This document shows, one piece after another, positions 34,162-43,497 of a stretch of 64,000 bases of DNA. Each line of letters starts with the position of its first letter. The stretch's first letter is position 1. The stretch lies in NCBI GenBank assembly GCA_964342695.1, contig CAYFFV010000007.1, forward strand, positions 32,018 to 96,017, read 5' to 3'. The position numbers were made by a program, and so were the translations under genes. The notes beneath the pieces were generated by a model. That model saw nothing but the letters and a program-made list of their open reading frames with translations, had not been told where the DNA came from and searched no databases. The DNA is from CAYFFV01 sp964342695. GTDB lineage: Bacteria > Acidobacteriota > Vicinamibacteria > Vicinamibacterales > UBA8438.

Positions 34162-35583
34162 TTGCCATTCAGTGCTCAGAAAGCCGCTTCGCATAAGTCA
34201 GTGGATCTTCCCAAAGCGTTGGGTCCATTGGATGGTGCTGCCATAGTCGTTTCAAATGTGGTAGGTGGTGGAATATTTATAGTTCCAGTATTGGTTGCGC
34301 AAAGTGTTCCTAATGCATGGGGAATGCTAAGCATTTGGTTGGCGGGTGGTGTTTTGGCATTTGCTGGAGCAATGGCTTATGCAGAACTAGCTACCGTGTA
34401 CCCACGGGCTGGCGGTGAATACATTTACTTAAGTGAAGCTTTTGGTCCACGGGCTGGATTTCTGACAGGCTGGACTTCTTTTGTTGCAGGATTTTCAGGT
34501 GCGATTGCGGCTAGTTCCGTTGGTCTTGCAAGTTATCTCGGACGTTTCGTTCCAGCGGCAGGTGATGTGTCCCCACTATTAGAATTAAATACTGGGTTGG
34601 TCACATTTACTGTGACGCCTCAAGCGATTGTTGCAATAACGGCAATTGTTGGTCTGTCAGCTATACACGTTATTGGTCTAAAGCCAGGAAGATTCGTTCA
34701 AAATATTCTTGCGGCACTTAAAGTTCTTCTGTTGATTGCGTTTGTGGTGGTTGGGTTCTCAATCGGTAAAGGTGACATTTCAAATTTCTCTTCTGATGGA
34801 GCAACGGTTTTTCCGTCCAGTTGGGTCATTGCTCTCATTCCCGTTATGTTTAGCTATTCTGGCTGGAATGCCGCTGCTTATGTGGCTGAAGAGATGAGGG
34901 ATCCTGAGCGGAATGTTCCCTTGGCGTTAGGTATTGGGACAGTTACGGTGGTCGTGATTTATCTCTTGCTTAATATGCTGTACATCTACGCTATGCCCAT
35001 TAACGAGCTTGCGCTGGTGGATGTTCGTGTCGTGGATGCTGCAGCGGACAGTCTTTTTAATGAATCGGTAGCAGTTCCCTTGGCTGCGGCATCGGTGATT
35101 ATGATCGCAGCGAGTATCAGTGCAATGGTATTGGCAGGACCACGTGTTTACTACGCAATGGCGAGAGATAGACAATTTTTTTCTAGCTTGGCCCGGGTTC
35201 ATCCAACTTTTCGCACACCTGCAGTCGCAATTCTTGCTCAAGCTGTTTGGGCTTCGATTCTTGTTCTTACTGGAACTTTTGTTCAATTAGTTGAGTACAC
35301 TGGCTTCGCAGTAGTTCTTTTTTCTGGCATTGCAGTAACTGCACTGTTTGTGATTCGTCGTCGAGATCCAGAGGCAAAGCCTCCATTTAGAGCTTGGGGA
35401 TATCCATTTGCACCGTTAGTGTTCGTTGCAGCTAGTTTTTTGATGGTGCTAAATGCCATTTGGAGAACCCCTGTTACTTCTTTGTTTGGTCTTTCCATTA
35501 TTTTATTAGGCATTCCAGTATTTATTTTCTTTCAACGACAAGCAAAACGTTCAGAGGTGAAACATGATTCAGAACTTCCATAG
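34162..35583 (+). CDS. APC-superfamily amino acid permease
   Basis: 473 residues with about 12 membrane segments. The first segment holds the APC signature region AIVVSNVVGGGIFIVP, followed by YAELATVYPRAGGEYIYL, typical of amino acid transporters of the LAT/AAT type. The start appears to be a TTG at 34162 with AGG eight bases upstream; a GTG at 34201 is the alternative. Substrate cannot be told from sequence. The end of the gene overlaps hslV by 20 nt, so it is now the upstream part of the hslVU transcription unit. Confidence 0.92.
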   Translation: MPFSAQKAASHKSVDLPKALGPLDGAAIVVSNVVGGGIFIVPVLVAQSVPNAWGMLSIWLAGGVLAFAGAMAYAELATVYPRAGGEYIYLSEAFGPRAGFLTGWTSFVAGFSGAIAASSVGLASYLGRFVPAAGDVSPLLELNTGLVTFTVTPQAIVAITAIVGLSAIHVIGLKPGRFVQNILAALKVLLLIAFVVVGFSIGKGDISNFSSDGATVFPSSWVIALIPVMFSYSGWNAAAYVAEEMRDPERNVPLALGIGTVTVVVIYLLLNMLYIYAMPINELALVDVRVVDAAADSLFNESVAVPLAAASVIMIAASISAMVLAGPRVYYAMARDRQFFSSLARVHPTFRTPAVAILAQAVWASILVLTGTFVQLVEYTGFAVVLFSGIAVTALFVIRRRDPEAKPPFRAWGYPFAPLVFVAASFLMVLNAIWRTPVTSLFGLSIILLGIPVFIFFQRQAKRSEVKHDSELP

Positions 35584-36100
35584 TACGACAGTTTTGTCAG
35601 TCCGACATGGCGGTAAGACAGTTATGGCCGGTGACGGCCAGGTGACGCTCGGTGATAGAGTTGTCAAACAGAGTGCGCGAAAGATCAGGCGCTTATATAA
35701 CGATCAGGTGTTAGCTGGTTTTGCAGGTTCTGCAGCTGATTCTTTTGCTCTTTTTGAAAGGTTCGAATCGAAACTTGAGCAATACCGAGGCAACCTTGGT
35801 CGTTCTGCAGTTGAACTTGCAAAGGATTGGCGAACCGATCGTGTTCTAAGAAGACTTGAGGCGATGTTGCTTGTAGTCGATGATAAGTCGACATTTTTGC
35901 TGTCAGGAAATGGTGATCTCATTGAACCCGATGATGGAATTGTGGCGATTGGTTCTGGAGGGGCATATGCCATGGCCGCGGCTAAGGCGTTGGCTCAACA
36001 TACTAAACTAGATGCTCGCATAATTACAGAGGAAGCGATGACGATTGCTGCTGCTATTTGTATATACACAAATGGCAGTCTTACAGTTGAAGAGTTATAA
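35564..36100 (+). CDS. hslV: ATP-dependent protease subunit HslV
   Basis: 178 residues, proteasome-beta-like N-terminal threonine peptidase. The catalytic Thr is not at position 2 as in E. coli but at Thr8 in HSTTVLSVR, so a seven-residue propeptide MIQNFHS must be removed, as in Bacillus-type HslV. AGDGQVTLG follows as expected. The start is fixed by AGAGGTG upstream of the ATG. It lies inside the end of the permease gene and 32 nt before hslU. Confidence 0.96.
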   Translation: MIQNFHSTTVLSVRHGGKTVMAGDGQVTLGDRVVKQSARKIRRLYNDQVLAGFAGSAADSFALFERFESKLEQYRGNLGRSAVELAKDWRTDRVLRRLEAMLLVVDDKSTFLLSGNGDLIEPDDGIVAIGSGGAYAMAAAKALAQHTKLDARIITEEAMTIAAAICIYTNGSLTVEEL

Positions 36101-36132
36101 AATATCTATACTTCAGGAAATAGATAAGTGAC

Positions 36133-37503
36133 ATGACTATTCATTTACCAGAATCAACTAGTCAAGCGTTGACCCCACGTCAGATTGTTGGTGAACTAGA
36201 CAAATACGTTGTTGGTCAAAAAAATGCCAAACGAGCCGTTGCGGTCGCACTTAGAAATAGGATGCGGCGCCAAAAATTACCGGCAGAACTGGCCGATGAA
36301 GTAGCACCAAAAAATATTTTAATGATCGGCCCAACCGGAGTTGGTAAAACGGAAATTGCTCGTCGACTCGCACGACTAGCCCAGTCGCCATTTATCAAGG
36401 TTGAAGCGTCAAAGTTTACAGAGGTCGGTTATGTCGGACGTGATGTTGAATCGATGGTGAGAGATTTGGTCGAGTTGGCAGTTGATATGGTTCGAGAGGA
36501 AAGAGTTATTGAAGTGCGGGTTAAAGCTCGAGACGGTGCGGAGGAACGTTTGTTGGATCTGTTGCTGCCTCCGGTGAATACTTCGGATGAAAAAATGAAC
36601 GCATCGGCTGTGCCTATTAATCCTCGGAATACAAGAGAAAAAATTCGAGAGCAACTACATGCGGGACTTCTGGATGAAAGAGTCGTAGAGGTTGATGTTG
36701 AGGATAAAACATTTCCCTCTTTTGAGGTTGTAACAGGCTCATCTGTCGAAGAAATTGATATCAATATGAAGGAGATGTTGCCAAACCTGTTTCAAGGACG
36801 CGCCAGAAAACGTAGCATGAAAATCCAGGAGGCTCTTCAGCATTTGACCCAAGAGGAAGAGAAAAAGTTGGTTGACGCGGAAAGTGTGAGTAGAGCGGCG
36901 GTTGGACGTGTTGAGCAAGCGGGCATTATTTTCATCGATGAAATCGATAAGATTGCTGGTCATCAAGGTGCACAGGGTCCCGATGTGAGTCGAGAGGGTG
37001 TGCAACGAGATATTCTGCCAATCGTAGAAGGCACAACGGTAAATACAAAGCACGGAATGGTGAGAACGGACCATATATTATTTGTAGCGGCTGGTGCGTT
37101 CCATATGGCGAAGCCTTCGGATCTAATTCCAGAGCTGCAGGGACGATTCCCTATACGGGTTGAATTAGATGCGCTTGGGAAAAAAGAATTTGTTCGGATA
37201 CTTACAGAGCCACAGGGGGCATTGGTTACGCAGTATGTGGCGTTATTAGAAACGGAGGGACTGAAACTTAATTTTAATGAAGATGCAGTGCAAAGAATTG
37301 CCGAGGTCGCAACGATGGTCAATGAACGAACGGAAAATATAGGGGCCCGGCGACTGCATACTGTAATGGAAAAACTTTTGGATGAGGTCTCGTTTAATGC
37401 TCCAGATATGACAGAGCGTGAAGTGTCGATCGATGGTGCGTATGTTGATCGGATGCTTGTCGATATTGCGGAGAACGAAGATCTTTCCCGATACATCCTG
37501 TGA
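36133..37503 (+). CDS. hslU: ATP-dependent protease ATPase subunit HslU
   Basis: 456 residues, AAA+ unfoldase partner of HslV. Walker A GPTGVGKT is at 66-73, Walker B in IIFIDEIDKIAG, and the C-terminal tail ends DLSRYIL, the conserved peptide that inserts into HslV. The I-domain in the middle is intact. The stop overlaps the start of the next gene as GTGA, implying coupling to the FN3 lipoprotein. Confidence 0.98.
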   Translation: MTIHLPESTSQALTPRQIVGELDKYVVGQKNAKRAVAVALRNRMRRQKLPAELADEVAPKNILMIGPTGVGKTEIARRLARLAQSPFIKVEASKFTEVGYVGRDVESMVRDLVELAVDMVREERVIEVRVKARDGAEERLLDLLLPPVNTSDEKMNASAVPINPRNTREKIREQLHAGLLDERVVEVDVEDKTFPSFEVVTGSSVEEIDINMKEMLPNLFQGRARKRSMKIQEALQHLTQEEEKKLVDAESVSRAAVGRVEQAGIIFIDEIDKIAGHQGAQGPDVSREGVQRDILPIVEGTTVNTKHGMVRTDHILFVAAGAFHMAKPSDLIPELQGRFPIRVELDALGKKEFVRILTEPQGALVTQYVALLETEGLKLNFNEDAVQRIAEVATMVNERTENIGARRLHTVMEKLLDEVSFNAPDMTEREVSIDGAYVDRMLVDIAENEDLSRYIL

Positions 37504-38840
37504 TCTGTCCTCGATTTGCTATTCGTGTGGCCATTTTATTGTGCGCGGCTATTACTGTTGCCTGTGGCATGCGGGGGCCACCAAGACCTCCAGAAGTGAT
37601 TCTTCCCGGACGGGTTGTTGAGTTTGAGGTACAGCGGTTTGGAAATGAAATCTATTTAGAGTTTTTAGTTCCAGACGTTAATTCGGATGGTTCCCAGCCG
37701 GCAGATCTTGAGCTTATTGAAATTTATGCTTTAACTACCCAGCCAGAATCAGATGAGCAGGAATTAGATTTTGACGACTGGCTAGTTGAGGCAACTTTGG
37801 TTCGTACCATTGAGATTGTTTCAGACAATTCTAGTGAGCCTGTTAAAGAAGATACAGGGTCCGAAGATAAATATTTACAGGGAGAAATGGTTGTTTTCTC
37901 AGAGATGATTTCTGAGGATATTTTGGTGCCGTTTTTCTTTGCTGACGAAGAGGAGGTTTCAGAAATTTCTGACGAAGAAGAGGTTTCAGAATCTTCTGAT
38001 GAAACACTCGATAATATGCTTTTTGAAACATCAGGAAATTCTCTGGTGGCCGGACCATTGGTCTCTCCATCGTTTCCACGATCGCTGCAACGCACCTACA
38101 GGGCAATCGGGGTTTCATCGCGTGGGCGTGAAGGAAGCCCATCTTCCTCTCAGAAAGTTTCATTAGGTCCTCGTCCGGATGTTCCTGGGAAGCCGGAGGT
38201 GAGCTACGGAGAAAATGATCTGTCTATTGAGTGGACAATTCCTGTTAATGCTAGATTGCCAGTCCAGACAGTTATTGATGATCAGGTCTTGCCGGCAAAG
38301 ACATTAATCCCTCCACAGATGCCCTCTGTATATCAGGTGTATGAGGTTTCTGTTTCTTCTGCAACCATTACAATGCCTGAGGCCATTAATCCGGAGCCGT
38401 TACTTGTAAATTCGTACGTTGATACGGAAATTGAGTTCGGTGTTGAACGTTGCTTTGCTGTGCGTACACGAGATGTTGTCGATCAGATAGACCAGCTTGA
38501 AGTGCACAGCGATTTGTCTGACCAAACTTGTATTGCTGTAATAGATACATTTCCTCCCGCTCCTCCGACGGGACTTGTTGCTGTTGCTGGGGAGGAAGTG
38601 ATAAGCCTGGCATGGAGTCCTAATAGTGAAAGTGACATTGCCGGGTACATCGTTTCACGTAGTGATGAAGCAGGTGGTATTTTTGTGAAGTTAACAAATG
38701 AACCAGTGGAAGCAACAAATTATCGCGATACTGATGTGGAACCTGGTAGAAGTTATTTGTACGTGGTTCATGCTGTCGACAATGCTGAAAAACACAATAT
38801 AAGTCTTCCTTCGGAGGAGGTAGAGGAGAGAATGAGGTGA
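37500..38840 (+). CDS. Fibronectin-III lipoprotein with LptM-like N-terminus
   Basis: 446 residues from a GTG at 37500. The signal peptide ends ITVAC, and the mature N-terminus is CGMRGPPRPPE, closely resembling the CGLKGP start of LptM (YifL). An acidic, Ser/Glu-rich linker (about residues 118-175, with the tandem DEEEVSEISDEEEVSESSDE) follows. At least two fibronectin type III-like regions come next (about 230-345 and 350-440, the latter FPPAPPTGLVAVAGEEVISL). It should be an outer-membrane lipoprotein binding a protein or carbohydrate. It is coupled to hslU upstream and to the FAH-family gene downstream, both by GTGA overlaps. Confidence 0.78.
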   Translation: MICPRFAIRVAILLCAAITVACGMRGPPRPPEVILPGRVVEFEVQRFGNEIYLEFLVPDVNSDGSQPADLELIEIYALTTQPESDEQELDFDDWLVEATLVRTIEIVSDNSSEPVKEDTGSEDKYLQGEMVVFSEMISEDILVPFFFADEEEVSEISDEEEVSESSDETLDNMLFETSGNSLVAGPLVSPSFPRSLQRTYRAIGVSSRGREGSPSSSQKVSLGPRPDVPGKPEVSYGENDLSIEWTIPVNARLPVQTVIDDQVLPAKTLIPPQMPSVYQVYEVSVSSATITMPEAINPEPLLVNSYVDTEIEFGVERCFAVRTRDVVDQIDQLEVHSDLSDQTCIAVIDTFPPAPPTGLVAVAGEEVISLAWSPNSESDIAGYIVSRSDEAGGIFVKLTNEPVEATNYRDTDVEPGRSYLYVVHAVDNAEKHNISLPSEEVEERMR

Positions 38841-39607
38841 AGGATACAGCGCATTTTATATACCGAGTAGAACACCAGGGTCAAAAGAAGCACGTAATTT
38901 GTATTGGTGATACGTGGAGTGAATTAGACGGAGACCTTTTTGCTGAATATCAGGTTGGTCAAACGATAGAGCGCGAGCAGTTTCGTATTTTAGCGCCGGT
39001 CACTCCATCTAAGATCGTTGCGGTAGGATTAAATTACAAAGATCATGCTGGGGAGATGAATAAACCATTGCCAAAAGTTCCACTTATTTTCCTAAAGCCT
39101 TCGACCGCAGTGATCGGTCCTGGTGATCCCATTGCACTTCCTCAGGGCGTCGGTCGGGTGGACTATGAAGCTGAATTAGGTCTTGTAATTCGAAAAAAGG
39201 CTTATCACGTATCTTCGGATGATGCGCTGGATTATATTCTTGGGTTAACTTGTGTCAACGATGTTACGGCGAGAGAATTGCAACGTCTAGATGTTCAGTA
39301 CACACGTGCTAAAGGATTTGATACATTTGCACCAGTAGGTCCCGCTATTGCTATTGGTCTTGACGGAAGGGAGCTTTCGATTGAGGCTTGGTTGAATGGG
39401 ACAAAGTGTCAGAGCTCAAACACACGAGAACTTATTTTTAGCATTGGAGAACTAGTAGAGTTTGTTTCATCAGTAATGACATTAAATCCGGGGGATATTA
39501 TTTCAACGGGCACCCCATCAGGAGTCGGTCCACTGTGTAGTGGTGACACCATTGTTATCAAGATCTCTGGAATTGGCGAGTTAGAAAATAGTGTTCAGGC
39601 AGGTTAA
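38837..39607 (+). CDS. Fumarylacetoacetate hydrolase (FAH) family protein
   Basis: 256 residues, GTG start overlapping the previous stop. The FAH fold is shown by KIVAVGLNYKDHAGEMN, the metal-binding DYEAELGLVI, FDTFAPVGPAIA and the end GDIISTGTPSGVGP. Family members include acylpyruvases, oxaloacetate decarboxylases and 5-carboxymethyl-2-hydroxymuconate isomerases. The N-terminal extension with IGDTWSELDGDLF is like FAHD1/acylpyruvase-type proteins. The exact substrate cannot be assigned. Confidence 0.93.
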   Translation: MKDTAHFIYRVEHQGQKKHVICIGDTWSELDGDLFAEYQVGQTIEREQFRILAPVTPSKIVAVGLNYKDHAGEMNKPLPKVPLIFLKPSTAVIGPGDPIALPQGVGRVDYEAELGLVIRKKAYHVSSDDALDYILGLTCVNDVTARELQRLDVQYTRAKGFDTFAPVGPAIAIGLDGRELSIEAWLNGTKCQSSNTRELIFSIGELVEFVSSVMTLNPGDIISTGTPSGVGPLCSGDTIVIKISGIGELENSVQAG

Positions 39608-39631
39608 TTGTTAATGAGGAGATACTGAGCG

Positions 39632-40285
39632 ATGAAGTTGTTTGTTGATTCGGCGCGATTGTCTGATATTGAAACACTTATGCCCCTAGGAATAATCGAC
39701 GGTGTGACCACAAATCCGTCACTTGTAGCCAAAATAGGTGGGGAACCGGACGTAATACTCAAAAAAATATGTCAATTGGTAAAGGGGCCTGTAAGTGCAG
39801 AAGTTGTGTCGACTGAATCAGATGAAATGATTCAGGAGGGACGAAGGCTTGCTGCTTTAGACGAACATATTGTCGTCAAAGTTCCTTTTGGTCTTGGTGG
39901 AATAGAAGCTTGTAAAGCTCTTACCGGTGAAGGTATTCGTGTAAATGTTACCCTCGTATTTTCAGCTGCACAGGCCTTACTGGCTGCTAAAGTAGGGGCT
40001 ACCTATGTTAGTCCTTTTGTAGGGCGTTTGGATGATATCGCTAGCAGTGGAATGGAATTAATCGGTCAGATTGTTGATATTTATGACAATTATGAATTCT
40101 CGACAGAAGTCTTGGTCGCAAGTGTTCGTGGACCGATGCACATTGTCGAGGCGGCTACAATGGGGGCTGATATTTGTACATGCCCAGCAAAAGTTATTAA
40201 AGGACTATTTGCCCATCCTTTGACAGATATCGGTCTTAAGAAATTCTTGGAAGATTGGGAACAGGCAAGAACTAATAAAGGTTAA
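39632..40285 (+). CDS. tal: Transaldolase, short TalC/FSA type
   Basis: 217 residues, the compact subfamily that includes fructose-6-phosphate aldolase. The N-terminus MKLFVDSARLSDIE and GVTTNPSLVAK are diagnostic. The Schiff-base lysine is Lys83 in VVKVPFGLGG. C-terminal YDNYEFSTEVLVASVRGPMH follows the family. It carries a good GAGGAG ribosome site. It works in the non-oxidative pentose phosphate pathway; whether it is transaldolase or aldolase cannot be decided from sequence. Confidence 0.95.
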   Translation: MKLFVDSARLSDIETLMPLGIIDGVTTNPSLVAKIGGEPDVILKKICQLVKGPVSAEVVSTESDEMIQEGRRLAALDEHIVVKVPFGLGGIEACKALTGEGIRVNVTLVFSAAQALLAAKVGATYVSPFVGRLDDIASSGMELIGQIVDIYDNYEFSTEVLVASVRGPMHIVEAATMGADICTCPAKVIKGLFAHPLTDIGLKKFLEDWEQARTNKG

Positions 40286-40305
40286 CCGAGTTAACGTGGA
40301 GAAGC

Positions 40306-41847
40306 ATGGATAATCATCAGATTCTTCAAGAATACGAGCGGCAAGCTGAATTAGGTGGAGGAGAAACTCGCCGCAAGAAACAACACGATGCCGGGAAATT
40401 AACGGCTCGGGAACGTATCGATCTATTTTTTGATCCGGGAAGTTTTTGCGAGCTCGATAAACTTGTGACTCACCGATGTCGTGATTTTGGCATGGAAAAT
40501 GAGTTGGTTCCTGGTGATGGTGTTGTCGCTGGTTACGGAAATATAGACGGGCGATTGGTTTACGCGTTTGCCCAAGATTTTACAGTTTTTGGCGGGTCTT
40601 TATCGGAGACGAATGCTGCCAAAATCGTAAAAATAATGGATCTCGCGGTTCGGAATGGTGCTCCTGTTGTTGGTCTGAATGATTCAGGTGGTGCTCGCAT
40701 ACAAGAAGGTGTGCTCTCTCTTGGAGGTTATGCAGATATTTTTTTGAGAAATACCTTGGCTTCAGGTGTGATACCGCAGATTTCGGCCATCATGGGACCT
40801 TGTGCTGGGGGTGCAGTGTACTCTCCAGCGATAACTGATTTTAATGTTATGGTTCAGAACTCCAGTTACATGTTTGTAACGGGACCTGATGTAATCAAAA
40901 CAGTGACACATGAAGAGGTATCGAAAGAAGAGCTCGGCGGAGCGATGACGCACAATGAAAAGAGTGGTGTTGCTCATTTTGCAGTGGACGACGACAGAGA
41001 GTGTGTGATGTTAATTCGGACTCTCCTCGGGTACCTACCCAGCAATAATCTTGATGAAGCGCCTCAACTAGACACTGGAGATCCGGTTGATAGGGAGTGT
41101 GGTTCACTTACGACTTTGATTCCGGACTCACCTAATCAGCCTTATGACATTTTAGATCTGATACATGAGGTGGCAGATAATGGAGAATTTCTTGAAGTAC
41201 ATCGCCATTTCGCAAAAAACATTGTGGTTGGTTTTGTTCGACTTGGAGGAAAATCTGTTGGAATTGTAGCGAATCAGCCCTCTCACCTCGCGGGTACATT
41301 AGATATTGATGCGTCGGTTAAAGGGGCACGGTTTGTCCGTTTTTGCGATGCGTTTAATATTCCGTTGGTTACTTTTGAAGATGTTCCAGGATTTTTACCT
41401 GGAACGCAGCAGGAATTTGGGGGCATTATTCGCCAAGGAGCGAAATTGTTGTTTGCTTTTGCTGAGGCGACTGTGCCAAAAGTTACCGTTATAACCAGAA
41501 AGGCTTACGGTGGAGCTTATTGTGTAATGGCCAGCAAGCACATTCGAACCGATATCAATTTGGCTTGGCCTACAGCTGAAATAGCGGTTATGGGGCCTGA
41601 AGGTGCAGTAAATATTTTGTATAAGAGGGACTTAGACGCTTCTGATGACCCTGTTTCTTTAAGGAAACAACGTGTGAAGGAATTCAAGGAAAAACTTGCC
41701 AATCCCTTTGTGGCTGCTGGACGTGGATTTATTGATGAGGTAATTGAACCAAAAACAACAAGGTCGCGTTTAATTGCAGCTTTAAAGAGCTTGGAAGGGA
41801 AACGGGATAAAAATCCTCCCAAAAAGCACGGTAACATCCCGCTTTGA
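40306..41847 (+). CDS. Acyl-CoA carboxylase, carboxyltransferase subunit (PccB-like)
   Basis: 513 residues. Both crotonase-like halves of the carboxyltransferase are fused, as in propionyl-/methylmalonyl-CoA carboxylase beta subunits, not split as in AccA/AccD. Landmarks are GGARIQEGVLSLGGY, GPCAGGAVYSPA, FEDVPGFLPG and RKAYGGAYCVMASK. There is no AccD-type zinc finger. With the biotin carboxylase and biotin carrier genes downstream it forms a full enzyme. Propionyl-CoA is the likely substrate, with acetyl-CoA possible. Confidence 0.95.
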   Translation: MDNHQILQEYERQAELGGGETRRKKQHDAGKLTARERIDLFFDPGSFCELDKLVTHRCRDFGMENELVPGDGVVAGYGNIDGRLVYAFAQDFTVFGGSLSETNAAKIVKIMDLAVRNGAPVVGLNDSGGARIQEGVLSLGGYADIFLRNTLASGVIPQISAIMGPCAGGAVYSPAITDFNVMVQNSSYMFVTGPDVIKTVTHEEVSKEELGGAMTHNEKSGVAHFAVDDDRECVMLIRTLLGYLPSNNLDEAPQLDTGDPVDRECGSLTTLIPDSPNQPYDILDLIHEVADNGEFLEVHRHFAKNIVVGFVRLGGKSVGIVANQPSHLAGTLDIDASVKGARFVRFCDAFNIPLVTFEDVPGFLPGTQQEFGGIIRQGAKLLFAFAEATVPKVTVITRKAYGGAYCVMASKHIRTDINLAWPTAEIAVMGPEGAVNILYKRDLDASDDPVSLRKQRVKEFKEKLANPFVAAGRGFIDEVIEPKTTRSRLIAALKSLEGKRDKNPPKKHGNIPL

Positions 41848-41962
41848 TTCTCAATGTAGAATAATTAGGTTGATTTTATTTAATTTCCACCTTGTGCCGG
41901 TTGAAATGGTCAATTACGTGTGAAAGTGGCAAACAACTTTATTACGATCTAAACACTTCCTT

Positions 41963-43483
41963 GTGAAAATTCTAATTGCGAATCGCGGAGAAATTGCTGT
42001 AAGGGTGATGCGTGCATGTAGAGATATGCGTATCAAGACAGTTGCGGTCTATTCTCCAAGCGACCGATCAGCCCTTCATGTGCAGTATGCGGATGAGGCG
42101 GTGCCACTCGATGCTGATAAACCTGTCGAAAGTTATCTAAATATTAAGAAGTTAATTAAGGCGGCACGCTCCACAGGTTCTGACGCGGTACATCCTGGTT
42201 ACGGTTTCCTAGCTGAGAATGCAGAGTTCGCTCGTGAATGTCGTTCAGCCGGACTTGTTTTTATCGGTCCATCTGCAGATGTCATTGAATTGATGGGAGG
42301 TAAGACAGCGGCTCGAGAAGCTGCAATTAAAGCTGGGGTGCCCGTTGTACCTGGGAGTGAAGGAGTACTCTCTTCGGATTTAAGTGACGAAGAGCTTGCT
42401 AAGATTGCAGCCAACGTTGGCTATCCTTTGTTTGTTAAAGCCGTGGCCGGTGGTGGTGGTAAAGGAATGCGCCTAGTCGGTGATCCCGATTCGCTTCTGA
42501 ATGCTATTCAGGCTGCGCGTTCTGAGGCTGGCGCTGCTTTTGGGAATTCAGATGTATATCTTGAGCGTTGGGTAGCGGTGGCGCGACATATCGAAGTTCA
42601 GTTACTTGGCGACGAACATGGAGTTGTTGTTCCATTTGTTGAACGGGAGTGTTCAATCCAACGTCGTCATCAAAAAGTCATAGAAGAAAGTCCATCGGCA
42701 TCAGTGAGTAATGCTACGCGTCTGTCGTTGGCAGCAGCAGCGGCGGCTTTGGCCCGTGGTGTCGGATACACGAATGCAGGGACCGTTGAATTCTTACTAG
42801 ATGAAAACGAACAGTTTTATTTTCTTGAAATGAATACCAGGCTCCAAGTTGAACATCCGGTCACTGAAATGGTGACTGGAGTCGATTTAGTGAAGTGGCA
42901 GATTAGGATTGCGAATGGTGAGAAGTTAACATTGGATCCAGAGAAACTATTATCACCGAATGGTCATGCTGTTGAGTGTCGTGTTTATGCTGAGGATCCG
43001 TTGCTTGGTTTTATTCCCTGTCCAGGACTGATTACACATCTCAGGGTTCCAACCGGACCTAACGTTCGAGACGATAGTGGTGTTTTGCCTGGTTTTACCG
43101 TTCCAGTACATTACGATTCGATGGTGTCTAAATTAATTACATGGGGTGAGAATCGCGACGAGGCAATTCAGTGTATGTTACGTGCTCTATCTGAGTACGA
43201 GATTGGTGGTGTAAAAACCACGATTCCTTTGTTTCGGTGGATTCTTAACCACCCTGATTTTGTTGCTGGACGTTTTGACACTGGCTTTCTTGATAGAACG
43301 TTCGTAGGTGATACCGTAACGTCCTTAATGTCTATTGATTCCGAAATAGAAGAGCTCGCAATAATAGCTGCTTCGATTCATTTAAGTGAACGCAAAAATA
43401 TTGACGCTGTGTCTGAAATGCGTTCAAGGTCTGTTCGTTCTCGATGGGTGCAGGCTGCCCGTCGTAATGGTCTGCGAGACTAG
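41963..43483 (+). CDS. accC: Acyl-CoA carboxylase, biotin carboxylase subunit
   Basis: 506 residues from a GTG at 41963. ATP-grasp biotin carboxylase: KILIANRGEIAVRVMRAC at the N-terminus, HPGYGFLAENAEFA, VKAVAGGGGKGMR, and EMNTRLQVEHPVTEM carrying catalytic residues. A C-terminal extension of about 50 residues beyond the core (SIHLSERKNIDAVSE) resembles PccA-type subunits without a biotin domain, which is encoded next. The 115-nt gap upstream may contain a separate promoter. Confidence 0.95.
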   Translation: MKILIANRGEIAVRVMRACRDMRIKTVAVYSPSDRSALHVQYADEAVPLDADKPVESYLNIKKLIKAARSTGSDAVHPGYGFLAENAEFARECRSAGLVFIGPSADVIELMGGKTAAREAAIKAGVPVVPGSEGVLSSDLSDEELAKIAANVGYPLFVKAVAGGGGKGMRLVGDPDSLLNAIQAARSEAGAAFGNSDVYLERWVAVARHIEVQLLGDEHGVVVPFVERECSIQRRHQKVIEESPSASVSNATRLSLAAAAAALARGVGYTNAGTVEFLLDENEQFYFLEMNTRLQVEHPVTEMVTGVDLVKWQIRIANGEKLTLDPEKLLSPNGHAVECRVYAEDPLLGFIPCPGLITHLRVPTGPNVRDDSGVLPGFTVPVHYDSMVSKLITWGENRDEAIQCMLRALSEYEIGGVKTTIPLFRWILNHPDFVAGRFDTGFLDRTFVGDTVTSLMSIDSEIEELAIIAASIHLSERKNIDAVSEMRSRSVRSRWVQAARRNGLRD

Positions 43484-43497
43484 ATTGAAGGTGCGCA

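Noticed and set aside
36409..37496. Long Ser/Arg-rich minus-strand ORFs inside hslU
   Set aside because: Mirror-frame artefacts of hslU codon usage.
37724..38095. Serine-rich minus-strand ORF
   Set aside because: It is the antisense of the acidic Glu/Ser linker of the FN3 lipoprotein, so low complexity explains its openness.
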